A DNA stretch of 64,000 nucleotides from Cliona cf. orientalis. Taxonomy: Eukaryota; Porifera; Demospongiae; Clionaida; Clionaidae. Position numbers and translations under genes: made by a program. The notes under the pieces were generated by a model that saw only the letters and a list, made by a program, of their open reading frames with translations, ran no database searches and was not told the origin of the DNA. Each line of letters starts with the position of its first letter. Position 1 is the stretch's first letter. The DNA lies in assembly GCA_963930775.1 (NCBI GenBank), contig OZ005698.1, forward strand, positions 4,532,501-4,596,500. Direction: 5' to 3'. This document shows positions 1 to 11,200 of the stretch, piece by piece.

Positions 1-720
1 GCACGCTAGTTTGGCATTATCTCGACAGTTACGTAATAGTGGGTGTGTACGGCGCATTGATAATTGGGTGTGTCTGATACGCCATTTTGTGATATAATGC
101 GCATGCTCGGAATATGTTGCCATGGTGAAGTCATGTGACAGCGCCCTGGCCCTAGGCGAACTTGAGCCGCAGAGGCGAGCTAGCCTAGTACTAGTCTGGT
201 CCCAGACCCTTCCTCTTTGGTCGCGAAATAAACGCGTATTTATATCACGCGCATAGGGAAGGGTCTGGGACCAGACTAGCCTAGTACTTGAACTTGCTAG
301 CGCATGCAGCAGCGCGCTGGATCGATCATGGATATGAAGGCGCAAGGCTCGAGGAGTGGTAAGGCACTAGGCATAGGCGAGCTACTCGCTAGCGCGTGCA
401 GCGCTAATGCTCCGCTGGACTCGATCATAGATGTCATATGAAGGCACAAGGCTAATTATGCCGAGTAGCTGCTGCTAATAATAAAATATAGAACTTGGTT
501 TTCTCCCTAAACGGAAGTCTCATCACTACTTGGGCCGCCTAAAGAAGCCTTCTTTGTCAGCCTGCTTCGTTACATAGGCCTCCTGTATATAGGCATATAA
601 ACGTGTTAACGAGAGGCATGGCTACGAAACTTCAGCACCTCCCATCGTCCACTTAATTACACTGGACAGAAGTTGTGAGCTAGCCATGTAAGATGGCATT
701 GACAAATTGCACTATGTGCA
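1..720 (+). repeat. Composite repeat copy C1 (truncated by the window start)
   Basis: Matches 60250-60920 and 63060-63845 over most of its length, for example GCACGCTAGTTTGGC, GTTGCCATGGTGAAGTCATG, GGCTCGAGGAG(T/C)GGTAAGGC and AACTTGGTTTTCTC. Interrupted by the 87-bp foldback element at 192-278. No coding potential. Confidence 0.8.
192..278. mobile_element. 87-bp foldback MITE with perfect 9-bp target duplication
   Basis: Starts TAGTCTGGTCCCAGACCCTT and ends with the inverse GGGTCTGGGACCAGACTA. Flanked on both sides by GCCTAGTAC (183-191 and 279-287). The 9-bp duplication suggests MULE-type mobilisation. The core is CpG-rich (TCGCGAAATAAACGCG). Inserted in composite repeat C1. Confidence 0.8.
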
Positions 721-1115
721 ATACATGAACAAGTATAAAAACAATGGACCATATGCAGAAAAACGATTCTAAATAACGCACACGCGCGCCAGGGGTATTG
801 CGCTAGCAGCAGCTGGAGCACACATTTTTACATGACATGCACACTTTTTGAGGCGCCTAAATCTGACATAGAAGGATATAGAAAGGGTTTCAATGTATCA
901 TAGTGAAAGAACTATTCAAAAGTAAGTCATTGAGCCTTGTTCTAAGTACTACCATATATCCTACCGGGAAAAATCCGACATTTAGCAGGGCTACTTTGGC
1001 GGTTGGTCGGTTTTGAGCCCAGTGAGAGAGTTCTGACCCATGATTTCCACAAAAAGTCTTGATTCTGGCTAGCTGCAGCTCAGCGAGCTCTAGCGAGGCC
1101 TAATCACTTGTTTGC
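720..1115. other. NDC80 intron sequence without recognised feature
   Basis: Between repeat C1 and the transposon coding core. Holds no open frame of note and no repeat I could match within the window; may contain the left end of the ISL2EU-like element. Confidence 0.4.
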
Positions 1116-1284
1116 ATGGAGATAAGCCAGTTAGGCTGGGCTACTAAGGCTTCCAGGAAGCAGGAAACCACAGTGGTCAAATGCATACCTGTGGTGCAGG
1201 TGGAGAATGTGGGATTTCTTAGACTGACCACACTCACTTGTAGTTTAATTCTTATTACTGTGGTTTGTACAGGTGCTCTCCATA

Positions 1285-2799
1285 ATGACCACGCAATGGA
1301 CTAAAATAGAAGATGCCTCAATTCCCAATTTTTCTATTGCAAACATTACCAACTATTTTATTACACGTGTTGCATCCGACGGAAAACCAGCAAATGATTT
1401 CAAGAACTTAAACTCACATGCATACCCTTTGTTTAAGGCTGGACACATACAATCAATCTATGCTTTATGTAAGGATCCCTCACATATCATTCGATGCTCA
1501 TGTTTACCAGAAATGAAAAAGGACACCTTGTATAAGATTGAAATCATATTAGATAGAGTTGGAGATATATCCCAAGCAAACTGTGCCTGCCCAGCTGGCT
1601 CAGGTCCATTTGGAAGTTGTAAGCATATCGGGGCCCTTTGCTACGCTTTGGAGGAATTTTGCAGGATAAAACTGATTCGACAGCCTGAATCGTGCACGTC
1701 ACAGCTTCAGAGATGGAATCAACCGCGGAAACGTAGGCTTGATCCATGCGATGTAGATGACATAATGTTTGTGAAGTATGAATATGGTAAGACGAAGAAA
1801 CAGGCTCCATCAATGGCTTTTGATCCTTGACCTAGTGGTTTGACATCAACAGCTGAATCAGAAATAGAGCTGCTCAGAAAGAGATTAAGCGAGACAAAAA
1901 AGGAAGTTGCACTACTTCACTTACTTCCACTTTCATTTCCAACATCAGCAACTCCACTTCCAGATCTACCACCTTCACCACCATCAGTGAGAGATCGCAT
2001 AGTGAGTGAGCTCTCAACACAGCCACAACCTGTAAGCTGTCAGTGCATAGCAGCTGCTGGAATGAAGTTTTTGGCATCCTTACAGTACTCCCATGAACAA
2101 GTTGCACAAGTCCAAGTAACGACTAGAGCACAACGCTTGTGTAGCAGATGGCAACAGGAGAGACAGTTTCGAATCACAGCATCCAAGTTTGGAACAGTAG
2201 TAAAACGTCGTAGAAATCACAACAATTTAGCAAAGCAGATGCTTTATTCACAAGTTTCCAGTGGCACTGTTTCTGCATTGTTGTGGGGACAACAACACGA
2301 GGCTGATGCTCTTGCATCATACAGGACAAAATTAGATTGTGGTCTCACTCTAAATGAGGCCGGTATTTTTGTCAGTGAATGTGGATTCCTAGGAGCTTCT
2401 CCGGATGGGGTTGTGACAGACCATTTAGAGTGTTCAGTTCGTCTAGTTGAAGTAAAATGCCCTTATAAGGCACGTAATAAATCTGTTGAAGAAATGTACG
2501 ACGATCCTTCCTTTTGCTGCTCATTAGTCAATGGAGAACCTGTACTTAAGCAAATTCACGACTATTACTACCAGGTACAAGGACAAATGGCAATTACGGG
2601 TGTCCGCGTCTGTGATTTTGTGGTGTGGACACCCACAAATTTTATAATAATAAAACAAACATTTAACGAAACTTTTTGGAAGAGACAATGCTACCCGCTT
2701 CTTAAAGATTTTTATTTCAATATCATGCTTCCAGAAATAGTTTATCCCAAACACCCAGAACTTCCTTTCGATTATACACATTTGACTCTCTATTCTTAG
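1285..2799 (+). pseudogene. SWIM zinc finger + YqaJ nuclease protein of an ISL2EU-like transposon, one in-frame stop
   Basis: One reading frame of 505 codons interrupted only by TGA at 1828-1830. The first part has a SWIM zinc finger, CACPAGSGPFGSCKHIGALC (CxCx(n)CxH), about residues 100-120. The part after the stop has a YqaJ/lambda-exonuclease-like domain with RQFRITASKFG, LGASPDGVV, LVEVKCPYK (the ExK of the nuclease site) and YYYQVQGQM. The ATG at 1285 (MTTQWTKIEDASIPNF) gives the family-like N-terminus, and an AG acceptor (TTTGTACAG) just before it suggests an upstream exon. The TGA sits where relatives read FDPRP, which fits a CGA-to-TGA transition. Second-gene YqaJ proteins are known companions of ISL2EU transposases; their role in transposition is not established. 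The frame stops at 2797-2799, facing the transposase. Confidence 0.85.
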
Positions 2800-2848
2800 T
2801 ACATTTTTGGAACTAGCTACTTATTGACACAGGTTTCATTATTGGTTG

Positions 2849-3992
2849 TCAGGTACATACATGCACATGGCATGAATGTGAAATATAAAAATTATTTATT
2901 ACAAAGGGGTGATGAAAAGTTACATAGCATACAAAAAAAATTTGGTCCGTTATTCTGTTCATATTACTGGGGAGGTCATGAAGTATTTTTAAAGCTCTTT
3001 ATTCTCCCAATAGCTCTCTCAACATGGATTCTCAGCGCTGCTATCCTTCGAGTAGTAATTAATTCTGTATCAGATAACTGATCATTCACCTTCCTTGGTG
3101 GAATATTAAGGCTTACTCCATTTGCATCCAACAGATCAGCTATCGTAAAGCCACGATCGGCCATGACGGAGTCGCCGGGCTCAAGTACTTCCAGTAGGCC
3201 AGAGTTTAAAAACAATTCTCGATCAGATGTACTTCCTCCATGTAATTTTGAAATAAAAGATATTGCTCCTGACGGGGTTATTGCTACAAGTGCTTTAAGG
3301 GTATTGTGGTTCTTATATGATGAAAATGTTAACTGTTGTGGATTAGATGGTGATTGAATAAAAATCTCTGTAGCGTCTATGATACAACGTGTTGTGGGAT
3401 AAAATTCTTTGAATAGCTGGGGCATAAAATGATTAATTTGCTGTCTACATGGCCATATGGGGATATCCTTGAACTTAAAAAAAATGAAATTAATCCAAGT
3501 GATTATTATTCTAGAAACAGTTGACTGGGATATTTGAAATCCATATGACAAATCTGTTTCCATAAGTCCACACCGTAAACGGCAAAGAACTAAAAAAAAC
3601 TCATTCAAGGGGGTAAGTGAACGAGATGTCCCACGCTTCTCAATGGAGGAAACCTTAGAATTGCTCCCCCAATACTTGAGGTGGTGAACAGATTTGCCTA
3701 AGAATTCAAAACAAATAATTAGTGTACGAAAATCACAAAAACCTGTGTAAAAGTGTATGTCAGTATCATTGTCAGCGATTTCTTCAATGCAAAAATGAGA
3801 AGTACTTGTTTGTGTTTGTGCATTAACTACAAATGAAGATACGGAAACAGTAGATTCAGTGATTGGTGTTACATGAGTAGGTGGTACTTGCGATTGTCTT
3901 AAAACAGGCGAGCAGTAAGTATGGTTGTGGTTTACAATATCAGAGGGAGAAAGATTCGGATGTGTGCATGTAGATGTAGACTGATCTCTTTT
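2849..3992 (-). pseudogene. ISL2EU-type DDE transposase (DDE_Tnp_4), frameshifted near its C-terminus
   Basis: Open on the minus strand from 3992 to 2976. It begins with a Ser/Thr-rich stretch and then FYTGF, the HHLKYWGS region, NEFFLVLCRLRCGLMETDLS and ISQSTVSRIIITW (helix-turn-helix). The catalytic core follows: Asp in CIIDATEIFI, Asp in DSVMADRGF, Glu in IHVERAIGRIK. The frame hits a stop after RIKSFKNTS at 2976. The next frame continues with the expected tail (LPSNMNRITDQIFFVC) to a stop at 2849-2851, so one base was gained in the A5 run near 2985-2990. No Met occurs before GLMETDLS; the N-terminal exon, which carries a THAP-type DNA-binding domain in many relatives, is missing. Confidence 0.85.
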
Positions 3993-4002
3993 TTAATCAG
4001 TG

Positions 4003-4270
4003 AGGGATGCAAAAATAACCAGTAATAATGCATGTGATTGAAACAAACTGACCATCCCACCATCGTGACAACTAGGAACAACCTCTGAATGTCTCCCACA
4101 TACCTCCTTCGACAAGTACGTTGACATTAATAGGTGCGTAATATTAAAGAAAAGCAAGCGTAGGGATGTATAGTAGATGTGATTATCCCTTACAAATATT
4201 GTTTGTGTACTTTTTGATCCTGTCAGCCCTACTTCATCCTTCAATTTTATTCAATTGTTTTTATACTTGT
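4003..4270. repeat. Fragment of the 120-bp-arm foldback family (loop + right arm)
   Basis: Loop GCAAAAATAACCAGTAATAA ... TGTCTCCCACATACC and right arm (AAGCAAGCGTAGGGATGTAT ... TTTTATACTTG) match 61047-61285, but the left arm is absent. It abuts the upstream end of the transposase frame at 3992. Confidence 0.75.
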
Positions 4271-4331
4271 TTAATAAATACTCACAATTAAAACCTGACC
4301 CAACAGTACATTGACTTGCTGGGGTGTGACT

Positions 4332-4554
4332 ACTACTGTATATGCGGAAATATTGGTGAGCATTTAATTTGGCGATTTTCGCCGTCGAGCCGCCCACAAA
4401 AATATTGGCGGTTTTAAATTTGGCGATTTTTTCCTGTGCGTAGGCTTATACGATAGCGCGAAAAATCTTTTGCGCGCATTTAATTCGGCAATTTCTGCGC
4501 CGATCGCCAAATCGCCAAATTTAATGTAACGCCAATACTTCCACGTTTACGGTA
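4332..4554. mobile_element. TA-flanked MITE with (T)TTGGCGAT-rich ends
   Basis: Left end ACTGTATATGCGGAAATATT, right end inverse of ACCGTAAACGTGGAAGTATT, TA on each side. Interior rich in inverted AAATTTGGCGAT blocks. Related by its ends to 35833-36034. Confidence 0.65.
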
Positions 4555-5017
4555 ATCATGGCTTTTAATTCAATATAATTTGGGATCTATATCATAATGC
4601 CATCTGAGTCAGTGCAGCAACCCATTTTTGTATAAGTATGTGTGTATATATCACAGTCAATTTCTTTTTTGAGGCGTCGTTTATTGAGAATGAAATGTAT
4701 TGCAGCATTTCGAGAGTGATTGAAATTTGAAGTAAGATAATATACGTAAAATGCTAATTTCTTATGTTGAATTGAATCATGTATTCCATTAGAGTACATG
4801 TAACCATGAGTGCTTGAACATAGCTCATGATTTTTACCCGCATGGGTGCTTACCCGGGATCAAAATTCCATCCGTTTGCATAGAAGAAGCTGCTACAGTG
4901 GCTCCTTGAAATGCGGTACGTGGGTGCTTACCTGGGAGTGGGCGCTCGCCTGGGATAGTACTGTATGAGAATATTACTAATCATCTTCTGAAACTCAATT
5001 TGTTGATAAAATAACAG

Positions 5018-5263
5018 TTTATGATGGAGATCCTGGATGAGAGCCTTGTAATTGATGGTATGAACCTTGTGGATGAGGTACCCAAGGTGCTAAAAATGCT
5101 TGGGTAGGTCCTAAACGAGTAGTGTGATACTAGTGTGTCATTAGCTGCATTCTTATTTGCTTTTTGTAGGTATCCCTTCACTATAAGCAAGAATCATATG
5201 CTGAATGTTGGCAGCCCGCACTCCTGGCCTATTTTGCTTGGAGCTCTTACTTGGCTCATTGAA
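5018..5263 (+). CDS. NDC80: NDC80 exons: second half of the CH domain
   Basis: Two exons, 5018-5103 (86 nt, starts after AATAACAG, ends before GTAGGT, exit phase 2) and 5170-5263 (94 nt, starts after TTTTTGTAG, ends before GTAAGT, exit phase 0). Together they read through NLVDEVPKVLKMLG, YPFTISKNHMLNVGSPHSW and LGALTWLIE. This matches the conserved human stretch ending in the VGAPHTWPHIVAALVWLID region of the microtubule-binding CH domain. The match is the main anchor for naming the gene. The exon before 5018 should be in phase 0 and was not found in the window. Confidence 0.88.
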
Positions 5264-8200
5264 GTAAGTGTGCAGGGATTGGGAGAGGTTAATCATTAGG
5301 GTTAGGATACAATTACACTATATTGATTCTCCCACCCATATATATATATAGGTGGGATTTAGCATACCCCCTGTGCTAAATCTCACTTATATTCATGGGT
5401 GGGCCACTATTTTTCTGGCGTACCTACATGTATACATGCACTTTTGTATCCGCCTGTGTATATAGGGATCAGTGTAGGGGTATGCTAAATCCCTGCCATA
5501 TAGAAATAATATAGCAGCAAATAGTGTAAGGGTACATCCTATACTCTTATACACTAGATCTTTAGCGTACCCCTACACTAATTCCCTCCTACAGTGCTAC
5601 AGAGCAGATAGTAGATTTTTTCTAACTTTGCATACACACTTCTTTGACCTGCAATGAATAGAAGTAGCACTTTTAGCTGCAGTATTAGTGTGCAAATCAT
5701 CAAAGACGGACTGCTCCATAACAGAAGCTATGATGAATGATGATGTTGGTCTGGTATCACATGCACAATACAGCAATACAAACGATCAAAGATTGTGAGA
5801 TCGAAGGCTATGGACGAGATGAGGTAATTAAGTTTCTAAAGGTATAGAATCGTCGAGAGCTCGCCCATGGACTGAGCGAGGAAGGCGGCGAGATTGATGC
5901 AACAGTGCCTAAAGCGCATGCACTGAAGGTTAATAGACGTTCACACCGTATATAGCGCGCAACACACAACGTTCTATTTTATACGTTAAGTCATGCTATT
6001 GCTAGCTCGGGCAAAGTCAAGAAGCTTAGAATCGGTAAATGATGCTAAAACTGGCGAACAAAGGGTTTTCGGAGAAATCCACACAAATTATGGCTTTGGA
6101 AGGCCATAAGGAACCTTATAACACCGCACTTTGGACTCGCAAACGAGGTATGTAGTAGTTGGCGTGGTAACAGATAGACAGACACACAGAACGACTACAG
6201 TAACCCTGCGGTGCATGCGCCGAGGGTTAAAACTTCTGTTCCTTACATTTGTTCTACTACCACTAAAGATTGGTCCAGCACTGATCACATGCCTGTGCAG
6301 TGAACAAAACCACAGGAATTACTCTTGGAGTGATTAAGTAGATAATCAACACTTTTAGCTTTAAAATAAGTTTGCAAACATTTACTCAAAATCTGTTCTC
6401 TACAGTTTTGACAGTTACTGGGTGTGCAATACCTGGGAATAGTAGGGTAATATCCCTGTTTACCTCAGTGGAGAAATCATTCTCTTTGCTGAAACTACAT
6501 TTATTGTAATTAAAAATAAAGATTGCACGAATACTGTGACTAAAAAGATTGCGAGTTGTGCTACAAGAGAGCCCTACCCTAGAAGGTAATGTACAAAATG
6601 TTTCAAGACCACAGGTAGTTCTAGTGCTGTGAGGTACTGTAAAGTCTGGTTAATAAGCGCACATGCTTATTAAGCGCATTTTTTTTAATAAGCGCATGCT
6701 TCCTTCCTGTTACTAAGTATTGTCTAATAAGCGCATGCGCCCAATAAAGACGACAGTAGCTAATAGTCATCGTTCGATCAAGAGTGTTCCATGCTCTACA
6801 TGGCTAGAACTAATTTACCAACCTATTTTCGGATGGCCAGCTGCGTGAGATCGGCTATACTCAACACTTCGATGTTCCACTTAGAGGGTTCGGACTCTTG
6901 ACCTCTGCCTTGACCGAAGCGAGCGCCAAAGAAATCGGCTATTTTCCACGGTTTTCTTCCAGCGACGGCTTCCGATCATACTCCCATGAACTATTACATA
7001 GCATAGTCCAAGAAATGCTGTGTTCATAACTTGCTAGCTTTGTCATTGAGCGCTCGAACGTGCTGGCAGTGGGTGGGGCAAAACTTCACTCTCTATTAAG
7101 CGCACATCGTCTAATAGGCGCATATTTCCTTACCACCCAGAGTGATAAGCGCATGCGCTTATTCACCAGACTTTACGGTATTCATAAACATACATGCACT
7201 CCAATTTGGGCATATATACTGACAAGCACTATATCTTCAGCGATTCTAATCCAATCCCATGAAACTGTGCCTAATACTGTACCCTCGTGAAAGAGGGCCC
7301 ATGGGCGGTGCACCTTACATTGGGCCAAGACTGGGGGAATTTAAGGGCCAATATTTGAGGTATCAGTATCGTGTTTATACGCGAAAGAGCGCCCAGGTAA
7401 GTTACCCACGCTAGCTTCATAATTTGAATAATAGCAGCAGCTACTATTGATTTCAGCCTTATTCAAGCACGGTTACCAATCCAGAGCAAGGGCGGCTGCG
7501 ATACTTCACCGCGTATCGTTGAGTGCAGCCCTATTAAGTGGGCATGGCTACGATCGCTAGTTGTGTACGATAGTTTATTTCTGCTGAAACGTGGCATAAA
7601 GCTAGCTAGGCTTAGTTTTACAGCTATTTAGCACATTACTTATCGATCTTATGTATACTATTAGAAGTTCAGTCCTCACAAACCAGCCATTTGAGCTGCA
7701 TTTTCAAGAGCACATGGAGCAGCTACACATGGGCGCATATTCGAGTAAACACTAGACCTTAGCAGGAAATTGAGCCCAAAGTGGGGGGTGGGCTAACATT
7801 CCATAGTGGGCCCTCTTTCGCGAGGGTACGGTATAAGAATTGATAATTTTTGGCCATTTTGCGTGCTGAAGCCATATAGAAGATGACATAATTAAGATAC
7901 ATGCAAGTTTAAGGTTACGGGTGACAGTTTGCCCACACATGGGCATTTCCCATAGTGAGTAATGAAGACAAACCACAAATGAAAATGGTGCATCAAGTTT
8001 CGCCTAGATGGCTTGTCTTTTGACTGTAAGGAAGTGTTTATCTTATTACTCAGACATTTGGGCAGGGCTGGAGTTGGTGTAAATTTGAAAGTTACCTATC
8101 AGAAAGCAGCTAGACAGCCATGTTGGCAACCTGGTCTGCCATTATAATTACACTTGGCGTAAATTACCTTCTTTTGTGTAGCTTTCCCTCTGTGGAGGGT

Positions 8201-11200
8201 CTATGAACTGGGGAACCAACTTCAGCACTGGAGTAAGTTAAGTACTTCGTACATAATGGTGATAAAGGCAGCTGGCACAACATTGAAGTGACCTTCCTGT
8301 CGAGAAAGTCAGGTTATGGCCACCACTTTCACAATCTCTTGTGTCAATTTTTACAAGGCTTCTATTCTACCTACTTTATACAGCTAATAGCTTTTTGCTT
8401 TTGTTTCATCTTCATAGTTGCTCCCCTTGTGGAGATACAAATAGCCTGTTACTCATGAAAGTGCAAACTGTCACCCGTTACCTTAACCATAAAACACTGC
8501 GAAAACCACAGTGGTAGAAGTCTACTCTCTTGCTCTGTAGCATTGCATATAATATTATGTATAATTAGCTCTAGTCGTCCCATACATGTATGTAGCTTAT
8601 GGGTTTGTTTGATCCTCTTTGGTCCCTGGGGTCAGGCAGCCCCAGTGATATTTGCATGTTGCGGACTTCCAATAAGTATGATTTGATGATCGGGGGGCAA
8701 GTGCCTGGTTCGCTAAGAATGCATGCAGCAAATGTGCAAAAGAGCTGTTCTGTGAGAGGAAACGGTGTAAAAATGATGTACTCTGCGCAGAAGGAGTGAA
8801 ACTGTTTCATGGCTGCCTGGTACGTTTTCTGAGTGGATGGGGCTAAGCTTAGCTGAAAGTAGTTGCAAACTGATGAAGCGAGGGAGTTGATGTCCAATCG
8901 GCACTCTGATCTAGCAGGGTCTCTAGTAGTGGATGTGATATTGGGGATGGGGCCTGGGCTGCACTGGGTAGGGTACCTTTGAAAAGAAAGGAAGATAATT
9001 AGTTCCACAAATTCCAAGTTGACCACTTTAGGTGGTAGAAATGCTGCTGGGTTGTATGGCCCTTGGGCTCCGATGGAGAGTGGTGTGGTAGGTGGAGGGA
9101 GGGTTTTGTTGCTCATGGTAGCCGCAGCTGCGGCCAGCAGACTGAGCCCTAAGGATGTGCCGGATCCTGGGTTGAAGATTGGTGTGTCTTTGAGAGGGTC
9201 TGCAGTGAGGTAAGGTACCCAGGTGTGGATTCAATGCCGCTTATATTATTAGGTAAATGGGTGTGGCATAAGCGAGGCCTACATTAATGCCGGCGGGCTG
9301 CGCCGCTAGCTGTGGGATTAGGTAGCGTATAGTAGCGATAGACCCATGAATATTAAGCTTACTGTTATCTGAAGTCCCATTGCTTGGTGGGGGATCATCG
9401 GCAGGAGGGTCGGCCGGTGGTATGGTTGGGATGGACTTAGAATGGAGGCAAGCAAGCTGCTCCTCTGAGGAGGGGGGTAGATTGCTCCTGGCTGCTTCTG
9501 ATGGGAGATGAAAGATCCACGATAATAAAGTTCTGACAACAAAACTCTTGGCAATGATACGATTGTGCTTGTAGGTAGCTGGCTGCAGAATTGACTCTGC
9601 GCTGTGCACAGCCACATGGTGACTTTTGTGGGCGTGCCACCCCGGGGACAATGGAGCCAGCCGCACTGGCCATCCCACAATGCGCCCTGCTGATACCCTG
9701 CGCGCGAGTACGTGCCATACTAGCGCCGTTAACTATGTTTATCTACCTTAAACTATATAGTACTAGCAGGAGGCTCGCTTTGCTCGCCCCCTGTTGCAAC
9801 TGATTGTTGTATATTCGGCATTTAGGAACCCATGATGCAGGGGGCGTGTATATACTCAATTAGTCTCAGTTGAAATCTGTGCCACTACTCTTGCTATGGA
9901 TGCATTGCCACAGGCCAGAGTGCTAGTTTAATTAAGCAAGTGGCTGAGACCACCCTTTACCTGTATTCTGGAACAGTGTATTGAGCATGTGCATTTATGG
10001 CATCCTGTTTGAGCACATGGCTAGATCAATCAACTATGTCGTTAGCTTGCTTGTAGCTCCCCTCCCAAGACTTGAGAACGCGAGAAGTCAAAAGTCAGAA
10101 TACTACCTCCGTGATAACAGGAGCTTATGAGCGCTGCGACAATACCTTCTTACGAATTGAACTGCTTGCCTAAATGCAGGCCACTGAATGTAAGTCCCCA
10201 TTTGTTGCTTGGTTTTGTACGATTCGTATAAGAAGCTAGTGTTCGTGCCTGTAGCTAGTACTAAGGCTGGCACTCACAGAGATTGCCTTGTTGTAGCCTC
10301 TAGTGCTTGAAGGCTGGATGTATAGCCTCTTGTTTCACGGGGTCAGTTCATTTCTACTGACCTTCCATGATGGACGGACGGACGGATATACAACTATAAT
10401 TTAATATATGATATTATGGTAAGAAATAGTGTAAGGGTACACTATTGTCCTCATGTACTTAGAGGTGGTAGTACCGTAGGAGTACACTAAATCTCACAAT
10501 CCAAACTATTGCTGGAAATAGTGCATAGATATGCTATTCTTCTATACCTAGGTGGAAAATAGTGTAAACAACATGGTGCTAAACAGGAAGTATGACACAA
10601 TTAAGGGTGAGAGGAGATTTGGATTTGGATTTGGGTTGTGGTTGGGTTAGGGTTAAGAAGAAGAGCACATACCTATGCAGTATTTCCTGCCTTTGCTTGA
10701 TTTTTAATAGGTGAGATTTAGTATACTAATTCCCTCCTATAAATATAGGAGGGAATTAGCGTACCCTTACACTATTTCCTGCCATATATTATTTATCTAC
10801 AGGAGGGATTTAGCGTACCCCTACGCTAAATCCTTCCTGTATACGTAGGCAACTTATTCTACTCGCAGAGTTGTGGGGTACATGATAGTACAACACGCAT
10901 CATGTTTACTTCAGAGGAAGGCTTTGGTGATGAGGATGAAAGAATGGTGGTAAGATTAAGATACTTAAAATTTGAATTAGGGATATAATTCCTTAACTGG
11001 AGCTCAGTACGTGATGAAATAGCCCTCAGTGATGTACAATACCATAGGATATTTATGAAATTTTGCAGGCTGTACTTGTTATTATATCTCTAGATTGAAT
11101 TTAGAGTGGAAGAGATTATGTACGAGACGTACATGGCAAGTGGAGAAGAATCAACCAAATACCAGGAGCTTGTTGAAGGCCGAGCTGAGCATGCACGTAA

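Larger units (their letters stand above)
1116..3992. mobile_element. ISL2EU-like DNA transposon (coding core), in NDC80 intron
   Basis: The convergent pair of SWIM-YqaJ gene and DDE transposase, stops only 50 bp apart, is the typical gene content of the ISL2EU superfamily. Just one nonsense and one frameshift mutation suggest a young copy. I could not identify terminal inverted repeats. The right side is cut at about 4003 by a piece of the foldback family (also seen at 60925-61285). The left side runs into sequence shared with no other part of the window. Confidence 0.75.

Noticed and set aside
5795-5845. Possible NDC80 exon coding QYKRSKIVRSKAMDEM
   Set aside because: AG/GT borders are present but exit phase 2 does not fit the next exon, and the peptide does not match NDC80.
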